DNA of 64,000 nt from an uncultured Alkalilimnicola sp. (GTDB lineage: Bacteria; Pseudomonadota; Gammaproteobacteria; Nitrococcales; AK92). Position 1 is the stretch's first letter. The number at the start of each line of letters is the position of its first letter. A program made the position numbers and the translations under genes. The notes beneath the pieces are model-generated. The model worked only from the letters and a program-made list of their open reading frames with translations. It ran no database searches and was not told the origin of the DNA. The stretch spans positions 1 through 64,000 of the forward strand of contig CALGAN010000039.1 of assembly GCA_937951875.1 (NCBI GenBank), given 5' to 3'. Shown piece after piece: positions 7,272 to 17,983 of the stretch.

Positions 7272-8042
7272 CTAGCCCTCCAAGCTCAGCGGCTCGCGCG
7301 CCACCGTCACGAACAAGTCCTCCAGCGACGCCAACCCGTGCTCGGCCGGCAGGGTGCGCGGATCGCCCTGCAGCAGAATCCGGCCGCGCGCCAGGAACAG
7401 CACCCGCCCGCACACCTCCTCGACCTCGTGCATGTTGTGCGAGGTCCACAGCACCGCGCCGCTGCCGCTGGCGGCGAATTCGCGGATGGTGGCGCGGATC
7501 TCGCGCGCCGTGGCCGGGTCCAGCGAGGCGGTGGGCTCATCCAGCAACAGCAGATGCGGGCGGTTGAGCATGGCCTTGGCCAGCGCTACCCGCGTCTGCT
7601 CGCCGGACGACAGCACGCCGCACCTCACGTCGCGGAACCGGCGCAAATCGAAGCGCTCCAGCAGCTCCTCGATCCGCTCGGCCAACCGCGGCACGCTGTA
7701 AATCAGGCCGAACACTTTCAGGTTCTGGTAGACGGTCAGGTTGCCCGGCAGCGGCGCGTACACCGCGGCGAAATTGGTGCGCGCCAGCGCGCGCGAGCGC
7801 GCTTGGGCCAGATCGACACCCTCGATGCGAATCTCCCCGGACGTGGGCTCCAGCACCCCGAGCAGCATGTTGATGGTGGTGGTCTTGCCGGCGCCGTTGG
7901 GCCCCAGCAAGCCGACGATCTCGTTCGGATGCACCTCGAAGGAGATGTCGTCCACCGCCACCTTGTCGCCGTAGCGTTTGCAGAGGGACCGGACCGAAAG
8001 CACGGCTGGCGCGCCGCCCGGCTGCGCGCGGTCTGTGGTCAT
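7272..8042 (-). CDS. ABC transporter ATP-binding protein
   Basis: A 256-residue nucleotide-binding subunit. Visible motifs: Walker A GPNGAGKT, an LSSGEQTR signature (a variant of LSGGQ), Walker B LLLLDEPTASLDP and the H-loop WTSHNMHEVEEV. It is the first gene of a two-gene operon with the ABC-2 permease, only 4 bases apart. The first residues (MTTDRAQPGGAPAV) precede the ABC core by about ten residues, as is common. It powers export by the downstream permease. No regulator is adjacent on this side; upstream lies about 790 bases with only a decayed gene. Confidence 0.93.
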   Translation of the reverse strand: MTTDRAQPGGAPAVLSVRSLCKRYGDKVAVDDISFEVHPNEIVGLLGPNGAGKTTTINMLLGVLEPTSGEIRIEGVDLAQARSRALARTNFAAVYAPLPGNLTVYQNLKVFGLIYSVPRLAERIEELLERFDLRRFRDVRCGVLSSGEQTRVALAKAMLNRPHLLLLDEPTASLDPATAREIRATIREFAASGSGAVLWTSHNMHEVEEVCGRVLFLARGRILLQGDPRTLPAEHGLASLEDLFVTVAREPLSLEG

Positions 8043-8269
8043 GGGAATGTATCCGTGATGGAGAGCGGCGAAGCGGCCGGCTGGGACATCGCCGCCGCGC
8101 CGACGCTGTGGGACTGTTTACCGACTCACCGGCGGCACATTGTGCCGGAGGCGAGGCGGCCGGAACAACGGCGCCGCAGGCCCCCCGCGCGCATTGCGCG
8201 GCCGCGGCAGGCCCATAGAGCAACTCAACACATTGACAGTTAAGGATTAATTCTCAAGGAAGACCTTAG

Positions 8270-8776
8270 GCTGACGATCGATTCCGACAGCCACGTCATC
8301 CACCCTCACATCAGGACGCGCTCCCCCGGGCTCATAGAGCGACCCGGCCTCTCGCTCGGCGTACCGCTGTCGGAAGGACACCGACATCCCGCCAGCTCGT
8401 ACAAGCACCCTACCGCGGCGGCGAGCGCAGCCCCAGCGAGTGCGAAGCGTTCGCGCCGCGCGCGCCTGACGTCGAGGAGTTCTTCGCCCGGGCCGAGCCA
8501 ATCAGCCGCCTCGCCTACAGCCGGGATTTGACGCAGTCCAACTGCAACGCGGAAGGTGCGGTGAGCTTCGCCGACGGCGATCGCGGGCAATGGCGCCGGA
8601 GCCCTTTCCGCGACGACACGCTGCCGCTCCAAGACGGCCGCATGATCTATCTGCATTGCCCGCGGTGCCGCGCGCCGGTGTTCGACGAACCCGACGATCC
8701 AGCCATGGACGATCGAACGGCACCGCGCCGCGCCCGCCCCTCTCCCTGGCCCTTTTTCGGTGCCGGGAGAGGGTAA
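8270..8776 (+). pseudogene. Decayed gene with a CPRC zinc-like C-terminal segment
   Basis: In the 790-base gap between the ABC operon and the chemoreceptor, one plus-strand frame has strong coding-like third-position G/C from about 8404 to 8776. It reads EEFFARAEPISRLAYSR, then NCNAEGAVSFADGDRGQW and RMIYLHCPRCRAPVFDEPDD. It has no plausible ATG or ribosome site at its beginning. From about 8270, another frame (LTIDSDSHVIHPH) looks coding and may be the original 5' end separated by a frameshift near 8400. A family is not recognised. It could also be a real gene starting at an unusual codon near 8524. Bases 8043-8269 hold a short AT-richer stretch and nothing else I can support. Confidence 0.35.
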
Positions 8777-8831
8777 GGCTCCCTGCCTGCCGATCCCGCG
8801 CGCGGTTGGACGGGACCGGCGCGCATCCCGC

Positions 8832-10478
8832 CTAGGCGGCCATCCGGCTCAGCAGCTCGTCCAGCCGCTTGGCCATGCCCTGCAGCTGCGCCACCGCCAC
8901 ACCGGTCTGCTCGGTGCCCTCGGCGGCCACGCTGGTGGCGTCGCGGATGCTGATCATGTTGCGGTTGATCTCCTCGGCGGTAGCAGCCTGCTGCTCGGCC
9001 GCCGCGGCGATCTGCGCGGCCATGTCCTTGATGGTCGACACCGCGGTGGCGATGCCGTTCAGGGCGTCGCCGGCATGGGCCGATTCCTGCACCGTGCGGG
9101 TGGCGGCGGCGACGTTGCGCTGCATGCTCTCGACGGCGGCCTCGGCGCTGTGCTGAAGCTCGGCGATGATGCTCTGGATCTCCTCGGTGGACTGGTGGGT
9201 GCGGCTGGCGAGGTTGCGCACCTCCTCCGCCACCACCGCGAAGCCGCGGCCCTGCTCGCCGGCGCGGGCCGCCTCGATGGCGGCGTTGAGCGCCAGCAGG
9301 TTGGTCTGGGCGGCGACGCCGGCGATCACGTCCAGCACCTTGCCGATCGCGCTCACCCGCTCCGCCAGCGCGGCCACCACGCTACGGCTGCTATCGATCT
9401 CGGCCGCCAGCGCCTCGATCGCGCCCATGGTCTCTTCCACCACGCGGCGGCCGGTGCTGCTCTGCCGGTCGGCCTCGCTGGTGGCGTCGGCGGTGACGTT
9501 GCTGTTGCGCGCCACTTCCTGCACGGTCGCCGCCATCTGGTTCATGGCAGCGGCCAGCTGCTCGGTATCCATCTGCTGGCGCTCCATGCCGCTGCGGGTC
9601 CGCTCGGAAACCTCGCTCAGCATGCGCGCCGCGCCCAGCAGCTCGCCGTTGGCGTCCTTGACCTCGCGCACCAGGCGCTGCACGGTGTCCAGCAGATCGT
9701 TGAGGCTGACGGCGACGATGTGCAGCTCGTCGGTGCCGTCATCGTCGATGCGCGCCGTCAAGTCGATGCGATCGCCGTGCAGGGCGCGAATCCGCTTCAC
9801 CATGTTCACCAGCGGCGCGGTGATGCTGTGACCGAGCAGGAACGACAGCGTCCCCAGCACCAGCGCCACCGTGCCGATCAGGCCGGCGCCTTCCAACACC
9901 TCCTGCCATACCAGGGCGTCGACGTGATCGAGATAGACGCCGGCGCCCACGACCCAGCCCCACGGCTGGAACTGCTGGACGAACGAGGTCTTGTCGACCG
10001 GCTCGGTGCCGCCCGGCAACGGCCAGAGATAGTTCACGATGCCGCTGCCCTGCTCCGAGGCCACCCGCACGAATTCGGCGAAGATCCGCTTACCGGTCGG
10101 ATCCTGGTGGCCGAGCATGTCCTTGCCGTTGAGCTCGGGACTGATCGGGTGCATGACCATGCGCCCGGCCATGTCGTTGATCCAGATGTAATCGCCCTTA
10201 CCGAAACGCACGCGCTGCAGCATCGCCTTGGCCTCGGCCTGCGCCTCCTCACGGCTGAGCGCGCCACTGCGCTCCAGCTCGTAATAGCGCTCGAGCACCG
10301 CCATGCCGGTATGCACCACGTCCTGCACCCGCTGGCGTTCGACCCCCAGCACGCCGGCTCGCAGCGTAATGATCGATTGCGCCCCCACAACCACGAAGGC
10401 GATCAGCACCAGCATTCCCAGCAGCGGAATGCGGACACGGATAGGGATTTTGCGCAGGTATCGGCTAGTCAGGCTCAT
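8832..10478 (-). CDS. Methyl-accepting chemotaxis protein with single Cache sensor
   Basis: A 548-residue chemoreceptor. An N-terminal membrane helix (about 15-35) is followed by a periplasmic Cache_2-type domain containing [17 protein letters not shown] and [19 protein letters not shown] second membrane helix follows at about 185-210, then a HAMP-like linker and the cytoplasmic signalling hairpin with the conserved tip [20 protein letters not shown] and [13 protein letters not shown]. It should sense small molecules, often short carboxylates for this Cache type, and signal through CheA/CheW. No che genes are nearby, so it is an orphan receptor. The start has a GGAAGGAA site. The antisense strand also carries a long open frame, which is a codon-bias shadow. 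Confidence 0.93.
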   Translation of the reverse strand: MSLTSRYLRKIPIRVRIPLLGMLVLIAFVVVGAQSIITLRAGVLGVERQRVQDVVHTGMAVLERYYELERSGALSREEAQAEAKAMLQRVRFGKGDYIWINDMAGRMVMHPISPELNGKDMLGHQDPTGKRIFAEFVRVASEQGSGIVNYLWPLPGGTEPVDKTSFVQQFQPWGWVVGAGVYLDHVDALVWQEVLEGAGLIGTVALVLGTLSFLLGHSITAPLVNMVKRIRALHGDRIDLTARIDDDGTDELHIVAVSLNDLLDTVQRLVREVKDANGELLGAARMLSEVSERTRSGMERQQMDTEQLAAAMNQMAATVQEVARNSNVTADATSEADRQSSTGRRVVEETMGAIEALAAEIDSSRSVVAALAERVSAIGKVLDVIAGVAAQTNLLALNAAIEAARAGEQGRGFAVVAEEVRNLASRTHQSTEEIQSIIAELQHSAEAAVESMQRNVAAATRTVQESAHAGDALNGIATAVSTIKDMAAQIAAAAEQQAATAEEINRNMISIRDATSVAAEGTEQTGVAVAQLQGMAKRLDELLSRMAA

Positions 10479-10504
10479 TCACAAGTTCCTTCCGCCATGA
10501 CATC

Positions 10505-10525
10505 GCGGCCCAGTGCCGCTTTTTT
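10505..10525 (+). terminator. Small hairpin with T-run
   Basis: GCGGC-N5-GCCGC followed by TTTTTT on the plus strand. It looks like an intrinsic terminator but no plus-strand gene ends nearby, because the chemoreceptor runs the other way. It might trim antisense transcription. The gap 10479-10802 otherwise contains GC-rich sequence with nothing I can assign. Confidence 0.35.
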
Positions 10526-10802
10526 GCTATTACTCTCGTTGTCGTCAGACTCTCGCTGGCCTGCACCACGGCAGAACACTCACCCTAGTCGCGAACGGGT
10601 GAGGCACTGTTGAGGCAGGTCAATCTCTCCGAATGAGGCGAACCGGCCGGAGCGAAACGGCCCGCAACCGCAGCCCCGAGACATCGCAGGGCGAAGTCCC
10701 CCGGGAAAAGGCGACCAAAACGCCGCGCGCGTGAATTTGTCGGCGCGTGCCGCACGGGCGTGCGGTAACAATGCGCCGTCAACCGCCTACGGACGGACCG
10801 CC

Positions 10803-11246
10803 ATGAACTTCCCAACCGCCGGCCGGCGCCCGCAAATCCGTCTCTTGCACCTGGACGACGACCCGTGGTTCCGCTCGCTGATGAAAGCGGCGTTGGAACT
10901 GAACGGGGCGTGGTGCGATGTGATGCCGGCGGAGAGCGGACGCGACGCGATCGTTGCCTTAGGGGACTGCCTGCGGTCGGGCACGATGGTACCCGATCTG
11001 CTGCTGCTCGACCTAAGGCTCGGCGACGGCCTGGAAGTGCTGCATTTCGCCAAATCGCACGCCGCGCTGGCGACGATCCCGGCGGTCATACTCGCCGCCG
11101 AACTGCCGCCCGAAGCGGAGGATGCCGCGCGCAGGCTAGGCGCGGCCGCCTGCTGGGTCAAGCCGCGCAATGGCGAGCGGCTGCGCGAGCTCGCCGGCCG
11201 CTTGCTCGCCCTGCTGCATCCCGCGCCCGTGGCCGGCACCCCCTGA
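10803..11246 (+). CDS. Stand-alone response regulator receiver protein
   Basis: A 147-residue single REC domain. The acidic pocket is visible as LHLDDDPW (about 17-24), the phospho-acceptor Asp lies in LLLLDLRLGDG, and the conserved lysine is in WVKPRNG near the C-terminus. There is no output domain, so it is CheY-like or acts as a phosphate sink. It is divergent from the chemoreceptor, which suggests but does not prove a role in chemotaxis. A longer in-frame start at 10731 is rejected because those extra residues look non-coding; neither start has a strong ribosome site. Confidence 0.8.
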   Translation: MNFPTAGRRPQIRLLHLDDDPWFRSLMKAALELNGAWCDVMPAESGRDAIVALGDCLRSGTMVPDLLLLDLRLGDGLEVLHFAKSHAALATIPAVILAAELPPEAEDAARRLGAAACWVKPRNGERLRELAGRLLALLHPAPVAGTP

Positions 11247-11257
11247 CGCGGCGGCGG

Positions 11258-12505
11258 TCATGCCGGCCGCGCCTCCAGCGAGGCGCGGAACCGGGCCGGC
11301 TCGGCACTGAGCAGCACGCAGGCCAGCCCCAGCAGATTGGTCACGATGGCGGCGACGATGGGCAGCGTGTAGGAAGAAGCCAGATCGAAGGCCAGTCCCG
11401 CCAGGGTGGGGCCGAGCAGGGTTCCGAACGCGTAGCTGGTGTAGAGGAAGCCGATGATGCTGGAGACGCTGCGCCCCCCGAAGTAGTCGGCGGTCAAGGC
11501 CGGAATCAGCGCCACGAAGCCGCCGTAGAAGGTACCGAACAGCAGCGCGAACGCCACCAACGTCAGCGGCGCGCTGGCCCACAGCCACAGCAGCATCATC
11601 GCCGCCAGACCGAAGATCATCAGCGCCAGGCCGCGGCGGCGGCCGATGCGGTCGGCGCTGCCGCCGAGCAGGAAACGGCCGATCACGCTGCCCACACCGA
11701 TCAAACCGACTAGCAGAACGCCGAACTGCTCGGTCAGCCCCAGATCGCGGGCGAACGGCGCCAGGTGCACGAACGGGATGAAAATGCCGAACGACGTGGC
11801 GAGGCCGGCGCCGTACAGCAGCCAAAACGGCCGGCTGCGCAGCGCCTGCCCCAGGGTGCAGCCGGTCGGCGCCGCCGTGGCGGCCGCGCCCGCGGGCGCG
11901 ATGCCGTCGCGCTGCAGGCCGCGCCGCTCCGGCGAGTGCTCGAGCAGCGCCGTCGCCCCCAGGCCGATCAGCAGCGCGGCAGCCGCCAGCACCGCGTACG
12001 CGCCGCGCCAGCCGGCCTGCTCGATCAGCAGCGACGCCAGCGGCGGCACCACCAGCGTGCCGACGCCGATGCCGGCCACGGCGATGCCGGACGCCAGCCC
12101 GCGCTTGCGCTCGAACCAGCGCTGCACCGCGCCCACCGCCGGCACGTACACGAAGCCCACGCCCAAGCCGACGCCGAGCCCGTACGCCCAGTAGATCCCG
12201 ACCAGCGTGTCGGCGCGGCTGGCCAAGAACAGCCCGGCGGCGGTCAGCACCATGCCGGCGGCGACCACCAGCCGGGTGCCGAAGCGGTCGGCCAAGCTGC
12301 CGGTGATCGCGCCGATCGCGAAGTACAGGAACCCGGCGAGCGAGAAAATCAGCGACACGTCGGCGCGACTGGCGGCGAATTCGCTCTCCAGCGCGCGAAA
12401 GAAAGCGGCGAAGCAGTACAGGGCGCCGAACACCACGAACAGCGCCGTGAATGCCGCCGCCACCACCCACCAGCCCGGAAATATCCCCTTATTGTCGTTA
12501 TGCAT
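11258..12505 (-). CDS. MFS transporter, monocarboxylate-transporter-like
   Basis: A 415-residue, roughly 12-helix membrane protein. It begins with GWWVVAAAF, typical of the MCT/OFA branch of the major facilitator superfamily. It continues with SLIFSLAGFLYFAIGAITG and the loop GSLADRFGTR (the A-motif region), and RWFERKRGLASGIAVAG after helix 4. Such transporters carry mono- or dicarboxylates by proton symport. No catabolic gene is adjacent to fix the substrate; an MBL-fold lipoprotein gene lies upstream, 41 bases away, on the same strand and may be co-transcribed. Confidence 0.88.
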   Translation of the reverse strand: MHNDNKGIFPGWWVVAAAFTALFVVFGALYCFAAFFRALESEFAASRADVSLIFSLAGFLYFAIGAITGSLADRFGTRLVVAAGMVLTAAGLFLASRADTLVGIYWAYGLGVGLGVGFVYVPAVGAVQRWFERKRGLASGIAVAGIGVGTLVVPPLASLLIEQAGWRGAYAVLAAAALLIGLGATALLEHSPERRGLQRDGIAPAGAAATAAPTGCTLGQALRSRPFWLLYGAGLATSFGIFIPFVHLAPFARDLGLTEQFGVLLVGLIGVGSVIGRFLLGGSADRIGRRRGLALMIFGLAAMMLLWLWASAPLTLVAFALLFGTFYGGFVALIPALTADYFGGRSVSSIIGFLYTSYAFGTLLGPTLAGLAFDLASSYTLPIVAAIVTNLLGLACVLLSAEPARFRASLEARPA

Positions 12506-12546
12506 TAGCGAAATGCCCTCCCCCTCCCGATGTCACCCGGCGCCGA

Positions 12547-13317
12547 TCAGCGGGCCGGGTACCAATCGCGCAGCCGAACTTCCACACCGCTGTCGGTGCC
12601 GACCAGCCGCGCGAACTCGGCGACGTCGCTGCCGCGCGAATGATAGGGATAGACGATCCGAGGCTTGAACTCACGCACCGCGCTCGCCGCCTGCTGCACG
12701 GTCATGGTGTAGGGCAGGTTCATCGGCACGAAGGCAACGTCGATGTTCCGCAGCGCCCGCATCTCCGGAATGTCCTCGGTATCGCCGGCGATGTAGACCT
12801 GGGCATCGGCGAAGGTCAGCACATAGCCGTTGTCGCGCCCCTTGGGGTGGTACTGCAGACGCTCCGGCGTGGTGTTGTAGGCCGGAATGGCCCGGATCGG
12901 GATGCCGGCCACCGTGGCCGACTCGCCGTTGGCGAGCACATGGATGCGCGCGCCCAGCTCCGCCGGCAGCGCGGCCTTGACCGACGACGGCGCGACGATG
13001 GGCGCGTGCCCGCCGATGGCGGCCAGGGTTTCCGCGCTCATGTGGTCCGGGTGCAGATGGGTGATCAGGATCAGATCCGGCGCCGGCAAGCCCCGGTACA
13101 ACTCGCCCCCGCCCACCGGATCGACGTACAGCGTCTTGCCACGCCAGCTCAGCAGCAAAGACGCGTGCTCGACGGGCGTGACGACGACCTCGCCGATACG
13201 GTCGCCCGCCACGGCCGCCGTCGACGCCGCGTCGACGCGCCCGCGCTGCGCGCAACCGACCGCCAGGGCCAGACTCGCCGCAAGCAGGGAGATCGAAAGC
13301 CATCGGATGGTACGCAT
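12547..13317 (-). CDS. MBL-fold metal-dependent hydrolase, exported
   Basis: A 256-residue metallo-beta-lactamase-fold protein with the metal motif THLHPDHMS (HxHxDH) and later AGDTEDIPEM and VYPYHSRGSD, which supply the other metal ligands as in the UlaG/UPF0173-like branch. The N-terminus MRTIRWLSISLLAASLALAVGC resembles a lipoprotein signal with Cys22, although AVGC is a weak lipobox; simple secretion is possible. The start is set by GAGGAAACC; an upstream in-frame ATG (13374) lacks a site. The substrate is unknown. Confidence 0.82.
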   Translation of the reverse strand: MRTIRWLSISLLAASLALAVGCAQRGRVDAASTAAVAGDRIGEVVVTPVEHASLLLSWRGKTLYVDPVGGGELYRGLPAPDLILITHLHPDHMSAETLAAIGGHAPIVAPSSVKAALPAELGARIHVLANGESATVAGIPIRAIPAYNTTPERLQYHPKGRDNGYVLTFADAQVYIAGDTEDIPEMRALRNIDVAFVPMNLPYTMTVQQAASAVREFKPRIVYPYHSRGSDVAEFARLVGTDSGVEVRLRDWYPAR

Positions 13318-13445
13318 GGGTCGGTTTCCTCGCTTGGTTGTGGTCGTCCATGTGTCTCCGCTGCATACATCCAAGGCCGCGCCGCGTCCAGTACCGAGGC
13401 GCTTGCGCCGGAGCGGGATCTTAGGTACTTTCCCTCATAGCAAAT

Positions 13446-13464
13446 GCGAACCATTATCATTTGC
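13446..13464. promoter_or_regulatory. Candidate Fur box
   Basis: GCGAACCATTATCATTTGC matches the 19-base Fur consensus GATAATGATAATCATTATC at 12 of 19 positions by hand alignment, with the core ATTATCATT intact. It lies 33 bases before the ATG of the next plus-strand gene and about 130 bases upstream of the divergent MBL gene. Confidence 0.5.
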
Positions 13465-13496
13465 GGCATGAATCATCCCTAGCGAGGAGCCCGCCC

Positions 13497-13922
13497 ATGT
13501 TCGGCGACACCCATCTATTGCGCTGGAAAGCGGCCACCCGAGCGGCGCAGCACGCCTACGACAGCGGCGATTTCCCCGCCGCCGCGCGGCTGTTCCAGGA
13601 TGCGGCCGAGGAAGCCGAGCAACTGCTCCTGCAACGCTGCGAGGATCTGCCGACGCCGCGCATGTACGTGGCCACCTGCCAGAGCCTGGCGGAGAGCTAT
13701 CGCCGACTCGGCTACCCGGAGCTAGCGCGCACCATCCTGCAGTCGGCCCGCCAGCGGCTGCTGCGCACCGCCGCCGACGACTGCCTGCCAGCGACGCTGC
13801 GCCAGCGCTGCCTGGAGGAACTGCGACACGCGCTGGCGACGTCCCCAAGCGCGGCCGAGGCCGCGCCCCAGCCCTCGTTCACCCCTTGCTGGGCGCGCCT
13901 GTGCGCCGGTTCCAGCCGTTGA
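13497..13922 (+). CDS. Small helical protein behind a Fur-like site
   Basis: A 141-residue protein, predicted all-helical. A segment AYDSGDFPAAARLFQDAAEEAEQ (about 21-43) resembles a TPR helix pair, and SLAESYRRLGYPELARTILQ (about 64-83) another. No signal peptide is present. The ATG at 13497 has GAGGAG upstream, and the candidate Fur box ends 33 bases before it, so iron repression is a reasonable guess. Its 3' end overlaps the end of the convergent Lar-like gene by 44 bases. The family is not recognised beyond the TPR-like pattern. Confidence 0.65.
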   Translation: MFGDTHLLRWKAATRAAQHAYDSGDFPAAARLFQDAAEEAEQLLLQRCEDLPTPRMYVATCQSLAESYRRLGYPELARTILQSARQRLLRTAADDCLPATLRQRCLEELRHALATSPSAAEAAPQPSFTPCWARLCAGSSR

Positions 13923-14070
13923 CCGCTTCCTGGCGCTTGTCCTTCTCCGGCCCTCGCGCCTCGCAGCGCTCGCAGTAAACGACCCAATACGGCGGATAAC
14001 CAGGCTGCCCCTTATCGTGATAGATGTCGGCGGCGCCGCCGCAGAATGGGCACGGCAACAACTCTTTCAT
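13879..14070 (-). CDS. Lar-family (restriction alleviation) zinc-ribbon-like small protein
   Basis: A 63-residue protein. The pattern LLPCPFCGGAADIYHD, then VVYCERCEARGP, then EAVNGWNRR is the hallmark of the Lar_restr_allev family, with two CxxC pairs that probably bind zinc. Rac-prophage Lar protects unmodified DNA from type I restriction by modulating HsdM/HsdS; most family members are phage- or plasmid-borne and untested. Here no phage genes flank it. AAGAGG precedes the start. The overlap with the convergent gene (44 bases) is real on both reading frames. Confidence 0.75.
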   Translation of the reverse strand: MKELLPCPFCGGAADIYHDKGQPGYPPYWVVYCERCEARGPEKDKRQEAVNGWNRRTGAPSKG

Positions 14071-14193
14071 CAGTAACCTCTTGTTTCCTTTCGCTCACGA
14101 CCGAGCGACACTTGCCTAAGACCGATCAACGGCTACACGATAGCCGCAACCCGCGCACCTGCTGCGCCGTCTCGGATCCCCGACGAGGTCGCT

Positions 14194-16444
14194 TTGCTGC
14201 GTCGCCGCTTTGACACGCTGCTCCACTCGATCCGCGGCAGATTGATTCTGCTGACGACGGCCGTAGTCGTGCCAGCGTGTCTGATCGCCGGGCTGCTGAT
14301 CAACGACGCCTACCTCAACCAGCGCACCGCCATCGAGCGACAGCTCAGCGAAACGGCCCGAGCCCTGTCGCTGGTGGTGGACCGCCAGCTCGGCCAATCG
14401 CGCAGCCTGCTGCGCGGCCTGGCCACCTCCCCCGATCTCGCCCGCGGCGACATCGCCGCGTTCATGGACCAGGCCCGAAGCGCGGTCGCCGACAGCGAGC
14501 GCTGGATCGTGCTGGTGGACCATGACGGACGGCAGCTCGCCAACACCCGCGGGCCGCACGGCCAGCCGGCGCCGAACCTGGCGACCGCGAACGACCAACC
14601 GCCGCTGCCCCAGGATCAGGCCCGGATCTCCAATCTACACCCCTGCGATCTTCGCGACGGCAGCATTCTGGCGGTCACCATCCCGGTGACGGTAGCGGGC
14701 ACGGAGTATTCCCTCGCCCTGGTGATGCCCTCCTCGGCGCTGAACGACGTGCTGGCCGATCAGCAGCTGCCGGACGGCTGGGTGGCCGCCATCCTCGACG
14801 GCGAGCTCACGGTCGCGGCCCACAACGGCTTCCCGGAGCGCTTCGTCGGCGACGGCGCCAGCACCGATCTGCAGTCGCTGCTGCGCCAGCGTGACCACGC
14901 CCTGCTCGAGCACGTCGATCTGGATAGCGTATCGACGATGCTGGCCTTGAGCCGCGCGCCCGGTTCAGGCTGGACGGTGGCGGTCGGCGCCCCGCACGCG
15001 CAGCTGGCCGCCACCGTACGGCGGCTACTGCTGATCGCCTTCTTCGGCACCTTCGGCCTGCTGCTGGTAGGTGTGGCGATGTCGGTCTGGATCGGCCGGC
15101 GGGTGGTGCTCGCCATGGACGGCTTGTCGGCCTCGGCGCGCATGCTCGGGCGCGGCGAGACGCCGACGGTCGCCACCGGCATGCGCGAAACCGACCGGGT
15201 GGCGGAAGCCATGCAGAAGTCCGCGCTGCGGCTGAAGGCGCGCGAGGACGAACTCCGGCGCCTGAACGAAACGCTGGAGGCGCGCATCGCCGAGGCGGCC
15301 GAGAACCTGGTGCAGGCCCGCAAGCTGGAGGCGCTCGGCCGGCTGACCGGCGGCGTGGCCCACGACTTCAACAATCTGCTCACCGCGGTGCGGGTCAACC
15401 TGGATCTGCTGCGGCGGCGGATCGACGACGAGAAGCTGCTGAAGATCATCGACAGCGCCTACCACGCCACCGACCGCGGCGTGACCCTCACCTCGCAGCT
15501 GCTGGCCTTCGGCCGCAGGCAGCGGCTGCAGCCGGAGCCGGTGGACGTCAACGCCGCGGTCTCGACCATGACCGAGCTGCTGCGCAGCACGCTGGGCGGC
15601 GACGTGCACGTCGAAACGGTACTGGCGCCGAAGCTGCCGCCGGCCCACGCCGACCGAACCCAGCTCGAACTGATCATCATGAACCTGGCTCTCAACGCCC
15701 GCGACGCCATGCCGGGTGGCGGCAAGATCCGCATCGAGACCTCCGAGGTGGAACTGACCGAGCCCCCCACCCGCCCCGAGCACGCCGACCCGGGGCGTTA
15801 CGTGCAGGTGACCGTCGTCGATAATGGCAGCGGCATGTCGCCGGAGGTACTGGCGCACGTGTTCGAGCCGTTCTTCACCACCAAGAGTGCGGGCAAAGGC
15901 ACCGGCCTGGGGCTACCGCAGGTGCTGGGCGTGGTGAAGCAGCTCGGCGGCGGCATCCGCATCGACAGCCGACAGGGGCATGGCACCCGCGTGAGCGTGT
16001 ACCTGCCACTGGCCCCGGCCACCACACCGCCCGTCGCCGACGTGCCCGTGCCGCATGGCGCGGTGACGCAGCAGCTGCAAGGGCTGCACGTGCTGCTGGT
16101 GGACGACGAGCCCGAAGTCCGTCAGGCCGTGGCCGCCCTGCTGCGGGATCTGGGCTGCCGGGTTCTCGTCGCCGACGGCGCCGAGAAAGCGCTGCGGCAG
16201 CTGGAGCACGGCATGCCGCTGCACGTCGCGGTGCTGGACTACGCCATGCCGGGCATGAACGGCGTCGAGCTGGCGGCGCGGCTACGTCGCCGCCTGCCGG
16301 ACTTACCGGTGTTGCTGATGAGCGGCTATCTGTCGAGCGAATCGCTGCCGGCCGGCTGGTCGGCGCCGGTGCTGAAGAAACCCTTCACCCCGGAGGCGCT
16401 GGCACGCCATCTCGGCAACATCACACGTCCGGCGCTGACGCCGG

Positions 16445-16464
<20 letters not shown>
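14194..16464 (+). CDS. Hybrid sensor histidine kinase / response regulator
   Basis: A 756-residue membrane kinase with a TTG start (GAGGTCGC upstream). TM1 is about 17-37 and a periplasmic sensor about 40-275. TM2 is about 278-300, followed by a HAMP-like segment and a coiled coil (345-380). The HisKA H-box GGVAHDFNNLL has phospho-His390. The HATPase has the N-box NARDAM (Asn501), DNGSGM (543-548) and GKGTGLGL (568-575). The C-terminal receiver begins LLVDDEP (634-640), with phospho-Asp682 in VLDYAMPGMNG and Lys729. There is no Hpt or partner regulator next door, so the output is unknown. Its last 20 bases overlap the end of the convergent dbpA. Confidence 0.93.
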
Positions 16465-17830
<1,366 letters not shown>

Positions 17831-17983
17831 GGCACGGGCACCAGGTACGGAAAGGGCGGCGCAGTCTAGCAGGCGCCGCCGCGCCGATCGATGCGGACAA
17901 GCCGCCCGCCGCCGGGTACTCTCCCTGACGACGCTCCGCCGGGCGCGGAGCTTTCACGGAACCACCATCGGAGGAAATCGAGC

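Noticed and set aside
10505..10525. Terminator as evidence for a missed small RNA in 10479-10802
   Set aside because: No convincing promoter upstream on the plus strand; the hairpin stem is only 5 bp.
8760..10613. Long plus-strand frame (over 600 codons) opposite the chemoreceptor
   Set aside because: Made by GC-rich codon bias; low-complexity His/Arg/Gly text, no motifs, while the minus strand encodes a clear chemoreceptor.
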